Assembly (NCBI GenBank): GCA_946480845.1
Contig: CAMLLJ010000042.1
Location: forward strand, 1 to 14,537
Source: an uncultured Gemmatimonadota bacterium
GTDB taxonomy: Bacteria; Gemmatimonadota; Gemmatimonadetes; Gemmatimonadales; GWC2-71-9
Length of the DNA stretch: 14,537 nt
Direction: 5' to 3'
Under the pieces are notes generated by a model that was not told the DNA's origin, did not search any database, and worked only from the letters and a program-made list of their open reading frames with translations. The translations under genes were made by a program, and so were the position numbers. Positions 1 through 7,113 of the stretch are shown here, one piece after another. How positions within the stretch are numbered: the stretch's first letter is position 1; every line of letters begins with the position of its first letter.

Positions 1-2
1 TG

Positions 3-1043
3 GACCACTACCTCGGCGTGCCGTTCGACCTGAGCGAGGTGCTCTTCATCGCCACGGCCAACTTCCTCCAGAACATCCCCGGCCCGCTGCTGGACCGGAT
101 GGAGGTCGTCGAGTTCGCCGGGTACACCGAGCGGGAGAAGCGGCAGATCGCGCGGCAGTACCTGATCCCCCGCCAGTTCCGCGAGAACGGCGTCACCCCG
201 GAGCAGCTCGAGATCACCGACGACGCGCTGTCGGAGATCATCACCGGCTATACCCGCGAGTCGGGCGTCCGCCAGCTCGAGCGCGAGATCGGCCGCCTGG
301 CGCGCAAGGTGGCGCGCAAGATCGCGGCGAAGGAAGTCGAGCGGATGAGCATCGACCAGGCACTGGTGGACGACCTGCTCGGGCGGCCCAAGGTGCACCC
401 GGAGAAGATGGCGCGCACCGACGAGGTCGGCGTCGCCACGGGGATGTACTACACCCCGACCGGCGGCGACATCATGTTCGTCGAGGCGAGCACCATGCGC
501 GGCAAGGGCGAGCTGGTCCTCACCGGCCAGCTGGGCGACGTGATGAAGGAGTCGGCCCGCGCGGCGTGGACCTACGCCCGCTCCCACGCGACGGCGCTCC
601 GGATCCCGGAGGAGATGTTCGACCGGGACCTGCACGTGCACGTCCCCGCCGGCGCCATCCCCAAGGACGGCCCGTCGGCCGGCGTCACCATGGCCTCGGC
701 GATCGTCTCGGCGCTCTCCAACCGGCCGGTGCGGAACGACATCGCGATGACCGGCGAGATCACCCTGCGCGGGCGGGTCCTCCCCATCGGCGGGGTGAAG
801 GAAAAGGTGCTCGGCGCGGTGCGGTCGGGGATCAGCCGGATCATCCTCCCCAAGGAGAACGAGGCGGACCTCGACGACCTGCCGAAGGAGGTGCGGGAGA
901 AGCTGGAGATCTTCCTGGTGCAGGAGCTGGGCGAGGTGCTGGCGCTCACCCTCCGCGGCGCGTCATTCCGCGAGGGCCGCCTGCTCTTCGGCGACGAGAA
1001 CCCGCGCGACGTGACCCCGCTGGCGGCGGGCTACACCCACTAG
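3..1043 (+). CDS. lon: ATP-dependent Lon protease, C-terminal part (5' end outside window)
   Basis: Lon is a cytosolic ATP-driven serine protease that degrades misfolded and regulatory proteins. The window starts inside the AAA+ module; about 346 codons are present, read from base 3. Visible parts are the sensor-1 strand LFIATAN, an arginine-finger region PGPLLDRMEVVEF, and the sensor-2 helix SGVRQLEREIGRLARK. After a short linker comes the S16 peptidase domain. Its nucleophile Ser is in PKDGPSAGVTMA (codon 675-677) and its catalytic Lys is in IGGVKEKVLGA (codon 798-800). The conserved MTGEITLRGRVLPIGG segment lies between them, and the NEADLDDLP loop follows. All residues of the Ser-Lys dyad are intact, so this should be an active bacterial-type LonA. 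GTG codons within the fragment are not real starts, because the Lon sequence continues upstream of the first one. The TAG stop at 1041-1043 overlaps the stop of the convergent gene on the other strand. Identification is certain; the N-terminal domain and Walker motifs cannot be seen. Confidence 0.97.
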   Translation, partial: DHYLGVPFDLSEVLFIATANFLQNIPGPLLDRMEVVEFAGYTEREKRQIARQYLIPRQFRENGVTPEQLEITDDALSEIITGYTRESGVRQLEREIGRLARKVARKIAAKEVERMSIDQALVDDLLGRPKVHPEKMARTDEVGVATGMYYTPTGGDIMFVEASTMRGKGELVLTGQLGDVMKESARAAWTYARSHATALRIPEEMFDRDLHVHVPAGAIPKDGPSAGVTMASAIVSALSNRPVRNDIAMTGEITLRGRVLPIGGVKEKVLGAVRSGISRIILPKENEADLDDLPKEVREKLEIFLVQELGEVLALTLRGASFREGRLLFGDENPRDVTPLAAGYTH

Positions 1044-2599
1044 TCGTCCGCGGGGGGTGGTCCGGCGAGCCGCCGATCGGCTGCGTGCAGCAGCTCTTCG
1101 GCGGTGGCGGCATCGTCGCCCCAGGCGGCGCTGCCGATCGACGCGCGAAGGGGGATGGTTCCCCCGTCGCGCGTTTCGTATGGGTGCTCGGCGAAGGCGG
1201 CGGCGAGCTTGGCCGAGATCGCCGCCGCGCCGGCGAGCGTGGCGGCGCGAAGCACCACGGCGAAGGTGCGCGCACCGTAGCGGCCCGAGGGGTCGCTGGC
1301 GCGGACCGTCCCGCGCACCACCGAGGCCGCGTGCGCCAGCACCCGGTCGCCGGTGGCGTGGCCGTGGCGCTCGTTGATCCTGCGGAAGTGCTCCAGCTTG
1401 ACCAGCATCAGCGCGAGCGGCTTGCCCTCGCGCTGCGCCCGCGTGACCGCGTGCTCCAGCTCCGCGACGAAGGCCGCATGGTTGAGCAGGCCGGTCAGCG
1501 GGTCGCGGCGGACCAGCTCGCGGAGCCGCCGGCCCCGTTCCGCACGGGCCCGGAGCGCGGTGGCCAGCTCCGCCGCGTTGCCCAGGCTCGCGATCACTTC
1601 GTCCGCCCCGTCCCTGAGCGCCCCGACCGACTCGGCCGGCCCGAGCTCGCCCATCAGCACGATCGGCACGCCCGCGCAGCGCGCATCCTGGCGCAGCATG
1701 CGCGCGAGTGCGCCGCCCCCACCGCCCGGGAGCGAGGCGGCCGCCACGATCAGGTCGGGCACGTCGCTGTCGAGGTGATCCGCGGTCTCCTGCGCGCTGC
1801 CGGCCCGCCGCACCTCCACCCGGAGCCGGCCCAGCGCCTCGGCCACCATGCCCGCCCGGAGGCCGTCGTCGTCCGCCACGATCACGACGTAGCGCCGCCC
1901 GCTCACCCGCACGAACCGCTGGGCGAAGCGCGCGAGGTCGGTCACCGCGCGCGGCGCCGGAAAGACCGCCTCGACGCCGGCCACCGCGGCCCGGAGCCGG
2001 TCCACCGGCTCGGTCTCGACCACGATCACCGCCCGGTTCGCGCCCAGCGGACCTTCGGCCCAGGCGGCGGCGGTGACGTAGGTGCTGTCTCCAGTCTCGG
2101 TCAGCACCACGAGCTGCGCGTTGTCGCTCCCGGCCACGTCCACCGGCTGCGAGCGCTCGGGCACCACGCGCACGGCGAAGCCGGCGTTGGCGAGCGCTTC
2201 GCGCAGCTCGTCGCCCAGCGCGTCCTCCACGGCCGAGAGCACCGCCACGCGCGGCTCGCCGGCGCGCGGCAGGTCGCCCCTGAGGGCCGTCTCCGCTTCG
2301 TTGAAGAGGACGGCGAGGCGGTCCACGGCGTCATCGAGGTAGTCGGCGTCGGCGGGCGCCGGTGCCGGCTCCGCCGAGAGCCAGCGCTCCGCCTCGCGCG
2401 CGGCGCTGCTCACTTCGGGGAAGCCGTATGACCCGCCGGAGCCAACCAGCCGGTGGAACCGGGTGCGCAGCGAGGCCAGCGCTCCGTCCGCCCCGCCGCG
2501 GAATCCGTCGATGTCCGCGCGCAGCTCGGCGATCCGGGTGCCGGCCTCGGCGAGGTACTCCCGGCGGAGCTGGTCGAAGGCCTTCTCAAAGGGCTCCAT
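1040..2599 (-). CDS. Hpt / pseudo-receiver / degenerate GGDEF signalling protein
   Basis: A 519-residue cytoplasmic signalling protein with no membrane segment. Residues 1-105 look like an Hpt domain with phosphorylatable His49 in FHRLVGSGGSYGF; the usual Lys three residues after the His is Val. Residues 116-230 look like a highly diverged receiver. Residues 236-350 form a second receiver that keeps the acidic cluster DDD (243-245) but has Ala287 where the phospho-acceptor Asp should be and Ser338 at the conserved Lys position. Residues 360-519 are a GGDEF fold (DPLTGLLNHAAF at 366-377, Asn409, Asp418). The signature is GARTF (442-446) and the metal-binding DxD is replaced by VKLEHF (400-405), so diguanylate cyclase activity is unlikely. 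RASD (433-436) sits exactly five residues before the signature, where the inhibitory c-di-GMP site RxxD lies. I infer a c-di-GMP sensing or scaffold protein. The ATG shares one base with the TGA of the upstream TrmB-like gene (TGATG), so translation is probably coupled. Confidence 0.85.
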   Translation of the reverse strand: MEPFEKAFDQLRREYLAEAGTRIAELRADIDGFRGGADGALASLRTRFHRLVGSGGSYGFPEVSSAAREAERWLSAEPAPAPADADYLDDAVDRLAVLFNEAETALRGDLPRAGEPRVAVLSAVEDALGDELREALANAGFAVRVVPERSQPVDVAGSDNAQLVVLTETGDSTYVTAAAWAEGPLGANRAVIVVETEPVDRLRAAVAGVEAVFPAPRAVTDLARFAQRFVRVSGRRYVVIVADDDGLRAGMVAEALGRLRVEVRRAGSAQETADHLDSDVPDLIVAAASLPGGGGGALARMLRQDARCAGVPIVLMGELGPAESVGALRDGADEVIASLGNAAELATALRARAERGRRLRELVRRDPLTGLLNHAAFVAELEHAVTRAQREGKPLALMLVKLEHFRRINERHGHATGDRVLAHAASVVRGTVRASDPSGRYGARTFAVVLRAATLAGAAAISAKLAAAFAEHPYETRDGGTIPLRASIGSAAWGDDAATAEELLHAADRRLAGPPPADD

Positions 2600-3285
2600 C
2601 AGCCGCCGCTCCGGAGCGCCGCGATGGCGAGCCGCGCCGCGGCCACGAACGTCGGCGCGGTGCTCCAGTGCCCGTTCACGTCCCCGGCGCGCCGGCCCGC
2701 CATCACCGCGCTCCTGCCATCCACGATCACGATCAGCGGGCTGCCGGGCCAGGCCGACTCGTCCACGGCAACCGCCTCGACCGGCGCGAAGTCGAGCGCC
2801 GCCGTTTCCAGGGAGGCGAGCTCGAGCGCCACGCCGGCCGTAGCGGCCCGGCGGAGCGACGGTGCGAGGAGTGGGAAGGCGTCCGCGGGTGCCAGCACCT
2901 CGACCGATTCGCGCGCGCGCGCGATGTCGTGGCCGGCGAGCTGCAGCGCGGCCCTCGGCGAGTCGATCGGCACGATGGTTGGGGAATCGGGGACGGCGGC
3001 GCCGTCGAGGCTCGCCGCCAGCTCGTCGAGCGCGAGCCCGTGCGCGTTGGCGATGCGCGCCACCAGCGCCGTGGGCGGCTCGGGGCGGTAGCGGCGGGGC
3101 CGGGTGCCCTCGACCCGGGCGGCGCCCTTCTGCACCAGCGCCTCCAGGGCGCTGTAGGCGTTGGCCCGTGCCAGCCCGGCCGACCGCGCGATGGCGTAGC
3201 CGGTCCCCGGCCCGCCGCTCAGCATCACCTCGTAGACGAGGCTCTCCGTGGCGGTGAACCCGAACGGGGTGAGGTCAAGCCGCAT
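2599..3285 (-). CDS. TrmB-like transcriptional regulator
   Basis: A 228-residue protein. Residues 5-70 match the winged helix-turn-helix of the TrmB family: a start like FGFTATESLVYEVML, a GPGTGYAIARSAGLARANAYSA helix-turn-helix, then a wing with LVQKGAARVEGTRPRRYRP. Residues about 75-100 form a helical linker. Residues 100-228 resemble the TrmB sensor domain (VEVLAPADAFPLLAPSLRRAA, then LIVIVDGRSAVMAG and a final GHWSTAPTFVAAARLAIAALR), which in this family often binds sugars or other small ligands. No ligand can be named. The gene starts 36 nt after the upstream gene on the same strand ends. Its stop overlaps the start of the Hpt/GGDEF-like gene by one base, so a regulator and a signalling scaffold are made from one message. 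I see no clear Shine-Dalgarno sequence before the ATG at 3285. The family call is good; the target genes are unknown. Confidence 0.8.
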   Translation of the reverse strand: MRLDLTPFGFTATESLVYEVMLSGGPGTGYAIARSAGLARANAYSALEALVQKGAARVEGTRPRRYRPEPPTALVARIANAHGLALDELAASLDGAAVPDSPTIVPIDSPRAALQLAGHDIARARESVEVLAPADAFPLLAPSLRRAATAGVALELASLETAALDFAPVEAVAVDESAWPGSPLIVIVDGRSAVMAGRRAGDVNGHWSTAPTFVAAARLAIAALRSGG

Positions 3286-3321
3286 CGGGTGTGCCGGGAG
3301 CGGGTGCGCGCCCGCCCGTGG

Positions 3322-4386
3322 TCATGTGTAGCTCAGCTCCCAGCCGAGCAGGCCGGCAATCACTGCCAGCCGGAAGGTCACGTCCGCCTCGCGGCTCTCC
3401 AGCGTCTTCCCGTCGAGCCCGAGCGGGAAATAGTGCCAGGTGATGCGGTTCGTGGCCCTGGGGACGGAGCGGAGGTTCTTGGGCGTCCAGACGCCGTTCG
3501 CGTCGCACTCGGCCAGGAGGCGGTGGAGCACCCTGGTGGCCACCGGCGCCCACTGCAGCGCGCCCATCCGGGCCAGCAGCTCGATATAGTGGAGGGCGAG
3601 CGGGATGTCCTTGGCGTGGCCCTTGGAGTCGGCCACGATCGGGTCGCCCAGCAACAGGTGCTGCGGCTTCACCGCCTTGCGGCCGAGCTTGATGTTGTAG
3701 GACTTCTTGGGCGCCGGCTGCGCGAGATAGTGGCCCAGGCGCTCGGTGAAGCCCGCGCGCTCGCGGCGGAGGTTCGGCATCGAGGCCAGCATCGCCACCG
3801 AGTACCAGGTGGGCGGGTCCGCCTCGGGATGGAGCACCAGGGTGCTCCCCGACTTGATGAACGGCTTCTCGGCCAGCGGCGAGCGCAGGAACGAGGAGAC
3901 GGCATTGGCGATCTTGTGCCCCGCGCCCCGGAGCCTCGGATCCTCGGCATACCCGGCCTCGGCCAGGGCGGCGCTCGCGGCCTCGCGGGTGACCCCGCGG
4001 GCCCAGTCGGCGGCCTTCGGCTCCGACTTCACCAGCTTCCCGAACTCGAAGAGCAGCGCCGGATCCTCGTCCCGCGACAGGAGCCGGAAGAGCACCCGGT
4101 CAGCCAGCTTGAACGGGCGGGTGCCTGCCGGCCAGCCCAGCTGCAGCAGCCGCCGGTACTGGGGAATCGTGCCGACTTCCTTGATGCCGTCCTTGGCCGA
4201 CGGCGCGAGGCCGAGGAGGTTCTGGCCCCAGACGCCCGTGTCCTTCTGTTTCTTCACGACCGCCTGTGCGGCCTTCGACTCCGGAACGGCGGCCTGGGCA
4301 GCCTGGATGGCGGCGGGATCGACCGAGCCCGGGGGTGCGAGCTCGGTGAGCGTGCGATACCGGATGGATTCCCCGCCGTTGGCCAT
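3322..4386 (-). CDS. Uncharacterised protein, possibly alpha/alpha-toroid (squalene-cyclase-like) fold
   Basis: A protein of 354 residues from the ATG at 4386. I do not recognise a named family. Near the start it reads WLMANGGESIRYRTLTEL. It contains two short QW-like elements (DTGVWGQNLLGL near the N-terminus and NGVWTPKNLRSVPR near the C-terminus) separated by several helical repeats, which resembles prenyltransferase/squalene-cyclase-like alpha-alpha barrels. I see no catalytic DXDD motif, signal peptide or membrane segment. The start is uncertain. ATG 4386 is the first standard start that leaves the conserved-looking WLM segment near the N-terminus, but it would cut off IPLTWL. A CTG at 4428 has GGAG five bases upstream and would give MELPTQHRIPLTWLM; a GTG at 4497 is also in frame. 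The frame is open up to 4692, but that would overlap the M28 gene. The gene lies 36 nt before the TrmB-like gene and probably leads that operon. The coding call is firm; the function is unknown. Confidence 0.75.
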   Translation of the reverse strand: MANGGESIRYRTLTELAPPGSVDPAAIQAAQAAVPESKAAQAVVKKQKDTGVWGQNLLGLAPSAKDGIKEVGTIPQYRRLLQLGWPAGTRPFKLADRVLFRLLSRDEDPALLFEFGKLVKSEPKAADWARGVTREAASAALAEAGYAEDPRLRGAGHKIANAVSSFLRSPLAEKPFIKSGSTLVLHPEADPPTWYSVAMLASMPNLRRERAGFTERLGHYLAQPAPKKSYNIKLGRKAVKPQHLLLGDPIVADSKGHAKDIPLALHYIELLARMGALQWAPVATRVLHRLLAECDANGVWTPKNLRSVPRATNRITWHYFPLGLDGKTLESREADVTFRLAVIAGLLGWELSYT

Positions 4387-4520
4387 GAGCCAGGTCAGCG
4401 GAATCCGATGCTGGGTCGGGAGTTCCAGAACGACTCCAGGGCTGTTTGGGGAAAACGGAGCGCCGGAAGATACTACTAGGGCGGGGTTCTTCGCCACGGA
4501 TCGGTGTACTGGGCCGGGGT

Positions 4521-4551
4521 TACCGGTATATGACGTTGTCTTATAAGAAGT
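4521..4551 (-). promoter_or_regulatory. AT-rich patch, possible promoter for the 3322-4386 operon
   Basis: Between the M28 terminator hairpin and the start of the toroid-like gene lies the most AT-rich patch of the window. On the minus strand it contains TTATAAGAC and CATATACC, and on both strands the 10-bp palindrome TCTTATAAGA (4539-4548). Either TATAAG or TATACC could serve as a -10 box, but I find no good -35 at 17 bases. The rest of 4387-4606 shows no other gene. The position right after a terminator is the main argument for a promoter here. Confidence 0.3.
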
Positions 4552-4583
4552 TGCGGCGAGCCGAGGAGGTCTGGCTCGCCGCA
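4552..4583 (-). terminator. Hairpin terminator after the M28 peptidase gene
   Basis: TGCGGCGAGCC (4552-4562) and GGCTCGCCGCA (4573-4583) are perfect inverted repeats, giving an 11-bp GC-rich stem with a 10-base loop. The hairpin begins 23 bases after the stop of the M28 gene on the minus strand and is followed there by ACTTCTTATAA, a short, imperfect T-rich run. It probably ends the five-gene envelope operon. The weak U-tract lowers certainty about intrinsic termination. Confidence 0.7.
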
Positions 4584-4606
4584 GGATTACTGACTGTACG
4601 GCCAAC

Positions 4607-6241
4607 CTACTCGCGCAGTCTCGCCTCGCCGGCTTCCCGGAACTCCGAGGTCCGGTTCCACGTCGGCTGCCCCGGCGCATTCGCCGCGGCAAGCGCCGTC
4701 CGGACGATCACCTTCATTACCTGCTCGGCGCCGTCATAGCGGAAGCCCGGCAACACGTTGTCGGCGGCCTGGTGGTACCGCCTTTCGTTGTACTCCGCCT
4801 CTGTCCGGGCCGCGAATTCGGCCGGCTGGCCCACGAAGTCCACTCCCGACTGCATCGAGAGCGCCGGCACGCCGGCCCGCACGAACGGGAAGTGGTCGGA
4901 CCGGAAGAAATAGCCCCTCAGCAGCGCCTCTTCGCTGGCCGAAACCCTGAGGCCTTCGGCCGCGGCGGCGCGGGTGAACAGGGTCCCCAGCGACGACTGG
5001 TCCACCCCCAGCGCCGACACGTCCCGCGTCCGGCCGTTGAGATTGACCACGTCCACGTTGATCACCGCCGCGATCCGCCGCAGGGGAATCGAAGGCCGGG
5101 CGGCGAAGGCGGTGGAGCCCAGGAGCCCCGATTCCTCGGCCCCGAAGCCCATGAATACGAGGGATCGCGCCGGCCGCACCTGCGATTCGACGAACGCCTC
5201 CGCAATCGCGAGCACCGCCGCGGTGCCCGAGGCGTTGTCCACCGCGCCGTTGTAGATCGAGTCGCCGTCCACCGGCGCACCGATGCCGAGGTGGTCGTAG
5301 TGGCCGCCGATGATGACGGCTTCCCCGGCGAGCGGACCGCGGCCAGGAAGCCGGCCCACCACGTTCACGGTCTCGGACTCGCGGACGGTGCTCTCGACCC
5401 GGGCCTCGGCTGTTGCGTTGAGCGGGCGCGGCCGGAAGCCCTTCCGGGCCGACTCGTTCATCAGCTGGTCGAGCGCGGCCGCACCGCCCGCGAGCGAGCC
5501 GGCTGCCTCTCGCGAGAGCCATCCGGCCACCTTGAGCGGCCCGGCCGGCCGTGCCACCCGCACCTGGGCCCCTGTCCAGCTCGACGCGACGGTGCTCCAG
5601 CCGTAGGTCGCGCTCTCGTCGGTGTGCACGAGCAGGATTCCCGCCGCGCCCTGGCGTTCCGCCTCTTCGAGCTTGTAGGTCCAGCGGCCGTAGTAGGTGA
5701 GGATCTTCCCGCGGAAGATCGTCGAGTCGCGGAGGCCGGGATCGTTTACCAGCGCCACCACGATCTTCCCCTTCACGTCGAGGCCGGCATAGTCGTTCCA
5801 CTGGTACTCCGGCGCCACGATGCCGTAGCCGACCCAGACCAGGTCACCGGCGGCGCTGACCTCGGGCGCGTCGTGCATCGACCAGAGCACGTAGTCGGTG
5901 CGGTACGCCAGCGTCCGCGCCGCCCCGCCCGCGGTGACCGAGAGCGCCGGTGCCGGTGTCAGCGAGACGATGGGCACGCGATGGAAGTAGCTCCCCGAGT
6001 CCCCGGCGGGCTCGAGGCCGAGCCGCTGGAACTGTGACGCGATGTAGCGCGCGGCGATGTCGCCCCCGCGCGTGCCGGGCGCGCGGCCCTCCAGCGCGTC
6101 GTCCGCGAGGAACTCGAGGTGCGCCCGCATCACCGTGCCGTCCACGGCGCGTGCGGCGCGCGTCGAGGGAGAAGCCTGCTGCTGCGCCGCGGCGGGCAGG
6201 GCAAAGAGTGCGAGCAGGGCGCCGAGGGTCAGGTGTCGCAT
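4607..6241 (-). CDS. Secreted M28-family zinc metallopeptidase with PA-type insert
   Basis: A 544-residue exported peptidase of the M28 aminopeptidase family, which cleaves N-terminal residues with two co-catalytic zinc ions. Residues 1-20 are a signal peptide (MRHLTLGALLALFALPAAAQ). Residues about 120-270 look like a protease-associated domain (DLVWVGYGIVAPEYQWNDYA, then KGKIVVALVNDPG and GAAGILLVHTDES). The catalytic domain has every expected residue: His314 in GGHYDHLG, bridging Asp335 in GAVDNASG, Glu369/Glu370 in GAEESGLLGS, Asp397 in NVDVVNL, and His450 in RSDHFPF. ATG 6241 is chosen because it begins the signal peptide and has GGAG motifs upstream. The frame stays open to 7276, but that extension is low-complexity shadow sequence. 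The start overlaps the end of the alpha/beta hydrolase gene by 13 bases; this is the last gene of the envelope operon, followed by a hairpin. The substrate cannot be read from sequence. Confidence 0.93.
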   Translation of the reverse strand: MRHLTLGALLALFALPAAAQQQASPSTRAARAVDGTVMRAHLEFLADDALEGRAPGTRGGDIAARYIASQFQRLGLEPAGDSGSYFHRVPIVSLTPAPALSVTAGGAARTLAYRTDYVLWSMHDAPEVSAAGDLVWVGYGIVAPEYQWNDYAGLDVKGKIVVALVNDPGLRDSTIFRGKILTYYGRWTYKLEEAERQGAAGILLVHTDESATYGWSTVASSWTGAQVRVARPAGPLKVAGWLSREAAGSLAGGAAALDQLMNESARKGFRPRPLNATAEARVESTVRESETVNVVGRLPGRGPLAGEAVIIGGHYDHLGIGAPVDGDSIYNGAVDNASGTAAVLAIAEAFVESQVRPARSLVFMGFGAEESGLLGSTAFAARPSIPLRRIAAVINVDVVNLNGRTRDVSALGVDQSSLGTLFTRAAAAEGLRVSASEEALLRGYFFRSDHFPFVRAGVPALSMQSGVDFVGQPAEFAARTEAEYNERRYHQAADNVLPGFRYDGAEQVMKVIVRTALAAANAPGQPTWNRTSEFREAGEARLRE

Positions 6242-7113
6242 CGCTCCGGTCTCCGGGAAAGAAAACGCTCGATCTCCGCCGCCACGGTGTCCGGCTCGGA
6301 CTGGTGCGGCCGGTGCAGGGCGGCAGGCAGCACGGCCAGCCGCGCGCAGGGAATGAGTACCGCCAGCGACTCCCCCACCGCGACGGGGATGGTCGGGTCC
6401 AGGCCTCCCCAGATGAGGAGCGCCGGCTGGCGCAGGCCGCTCCAGCGCGAGCGCAGGGCGCCGAAATCGAACTGCTCCATCACCGCCTGGGAGGTTCGCA
6501 GGGTGGCGGGGTCGGTGAGTGGGTCGTAGCCCCGGCGCTCCGGCGGGCCCGCGAGCCATGCCTCGTCGCGCACCGGAAGCACCAGCGGCGCAGTGGCGCC
6601 GATCGCACCGGTCAGCGCATCGGGCAGGCTCCGCGCGACCTGCCCGAGCCCGAATCCCCCCGGCGCGATCAGCACGGCGCCCACGATCCGCGTGGTGTCC
6701 CCGAGGGCGAGTGCCGCCGCCAGCTCGCCGCCCATGGAATGACCCACCACGACGACCGGTCCCTCGGTCCACCTGGCCACGAACGCCGCGAGCCGGGCAT
6801 GCATCGCGCCCACGTCCCAGGGGCCGGCAGCCGGCTTCTCGCTCAGCCCGAAGCCCGGCAGGTCGAGCAGCACGACCCGGTACCGCTCGGCGAGCCGGTC
6901 CGCCACCGCCCGCCACGCCATGAGCGACTCGCCGAACCCGTGCAGCAGCACCAGCGTCGTGTCGCCGCTGCCGAACCGGGCGGCGCGGACGTGCACGTCG
7001 CCGGCCGCGAGCCACTCGGCGCGGTGCACGGCCCGGGCGGGCCGGTCGCGCCCGCGCAGGCTCAGCGCGAGCAGGAGGAGAAGCAGGACGGCCGGCAGCA
7101 GCCGGCGGGTCAC
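6229..7113 (-). CDS. Membrane-anchored or exported alpha/beta hydrolase
   Basis: A 294-residue alpha/beta-hydrolase-fold protein. The first 20 residues (TRRLLPAVLLLLLLALSLRG after the start) form a signal peptide or anchor, so the enzyme should act outside the cytoplasmic membrane. The oxyanion-hole segment is LLHGFGESLMAW. The nucleophile elbow GHSMGG carries Ser126; the acid is Asp239 in GGLDPTIP; the base is His267 in AALHRPHQSEP. The triad is complete. The family includes esterases, lipases and C-C hydrolases, and substrate choice cannot be inferred. The GTG start at 7113 overlaps the TGA of the upstream beta-propeller gene by four bases (GTGA), which fixes the start. The 3' end overlaps the M28 start by 13 bases. 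An in-frame opening continues to 7758 but lies inside the upstream gene. Confidence 0.88.
   Translation of the reverse strand: MTRRLLPAVLLLLLLALSLRGRDRPARAVHRAEWLAAGDVHVRAARFGSGDTTLVLLHGFGESLMAWRAVADRLAERYRVVLLDLPGFGLSEKPAAGPWDVGAMHARLAAFVARWTEGPVVVVGHSMGGELAAALALGDTTRIVGAVLIAPGGFGLGQVARSLPDALTGAIGATAPLVLPVRDEAWLAGPPERRGYDPLTDPATLRTSQAVMEQFDFGALRSRWSGLRQPALLIWGGLDPTIPVAVGESLAVLIPCARLAVLPAALHRPHQSEPDTVAAEIERFLSRRPERCDT

Noticed and set aside
1017..1031. CCCGC / GCGGG short hairpin near the lon end as terminator
   Set aside because: Only five base pairs, inside the lon coding region, with no U-tract on either strand.
566..2431. Long plus-strand open frame of about 620 codons
   Set aside because: It runs across the end of lon and antisense to the Hpt/GGDEF-like gene, with low-complexity Arg/Gly/Ala/Pro sequence and no family motif; a GC-rich shadow frame.
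2362..4479. Plus-strand open frame of about 705 codons
   Set aside because: Antisense to three well-supported genes, with Arg/Gly/Pro-rich composition and no recognisable domain.
4387..4692. N-terminal extension of the toroid-like gene to ATG 4692
   Set aside because: It would run through the terminator hairpin and overlap the M28 3' end; the added residues are Arg/Ser-rich.
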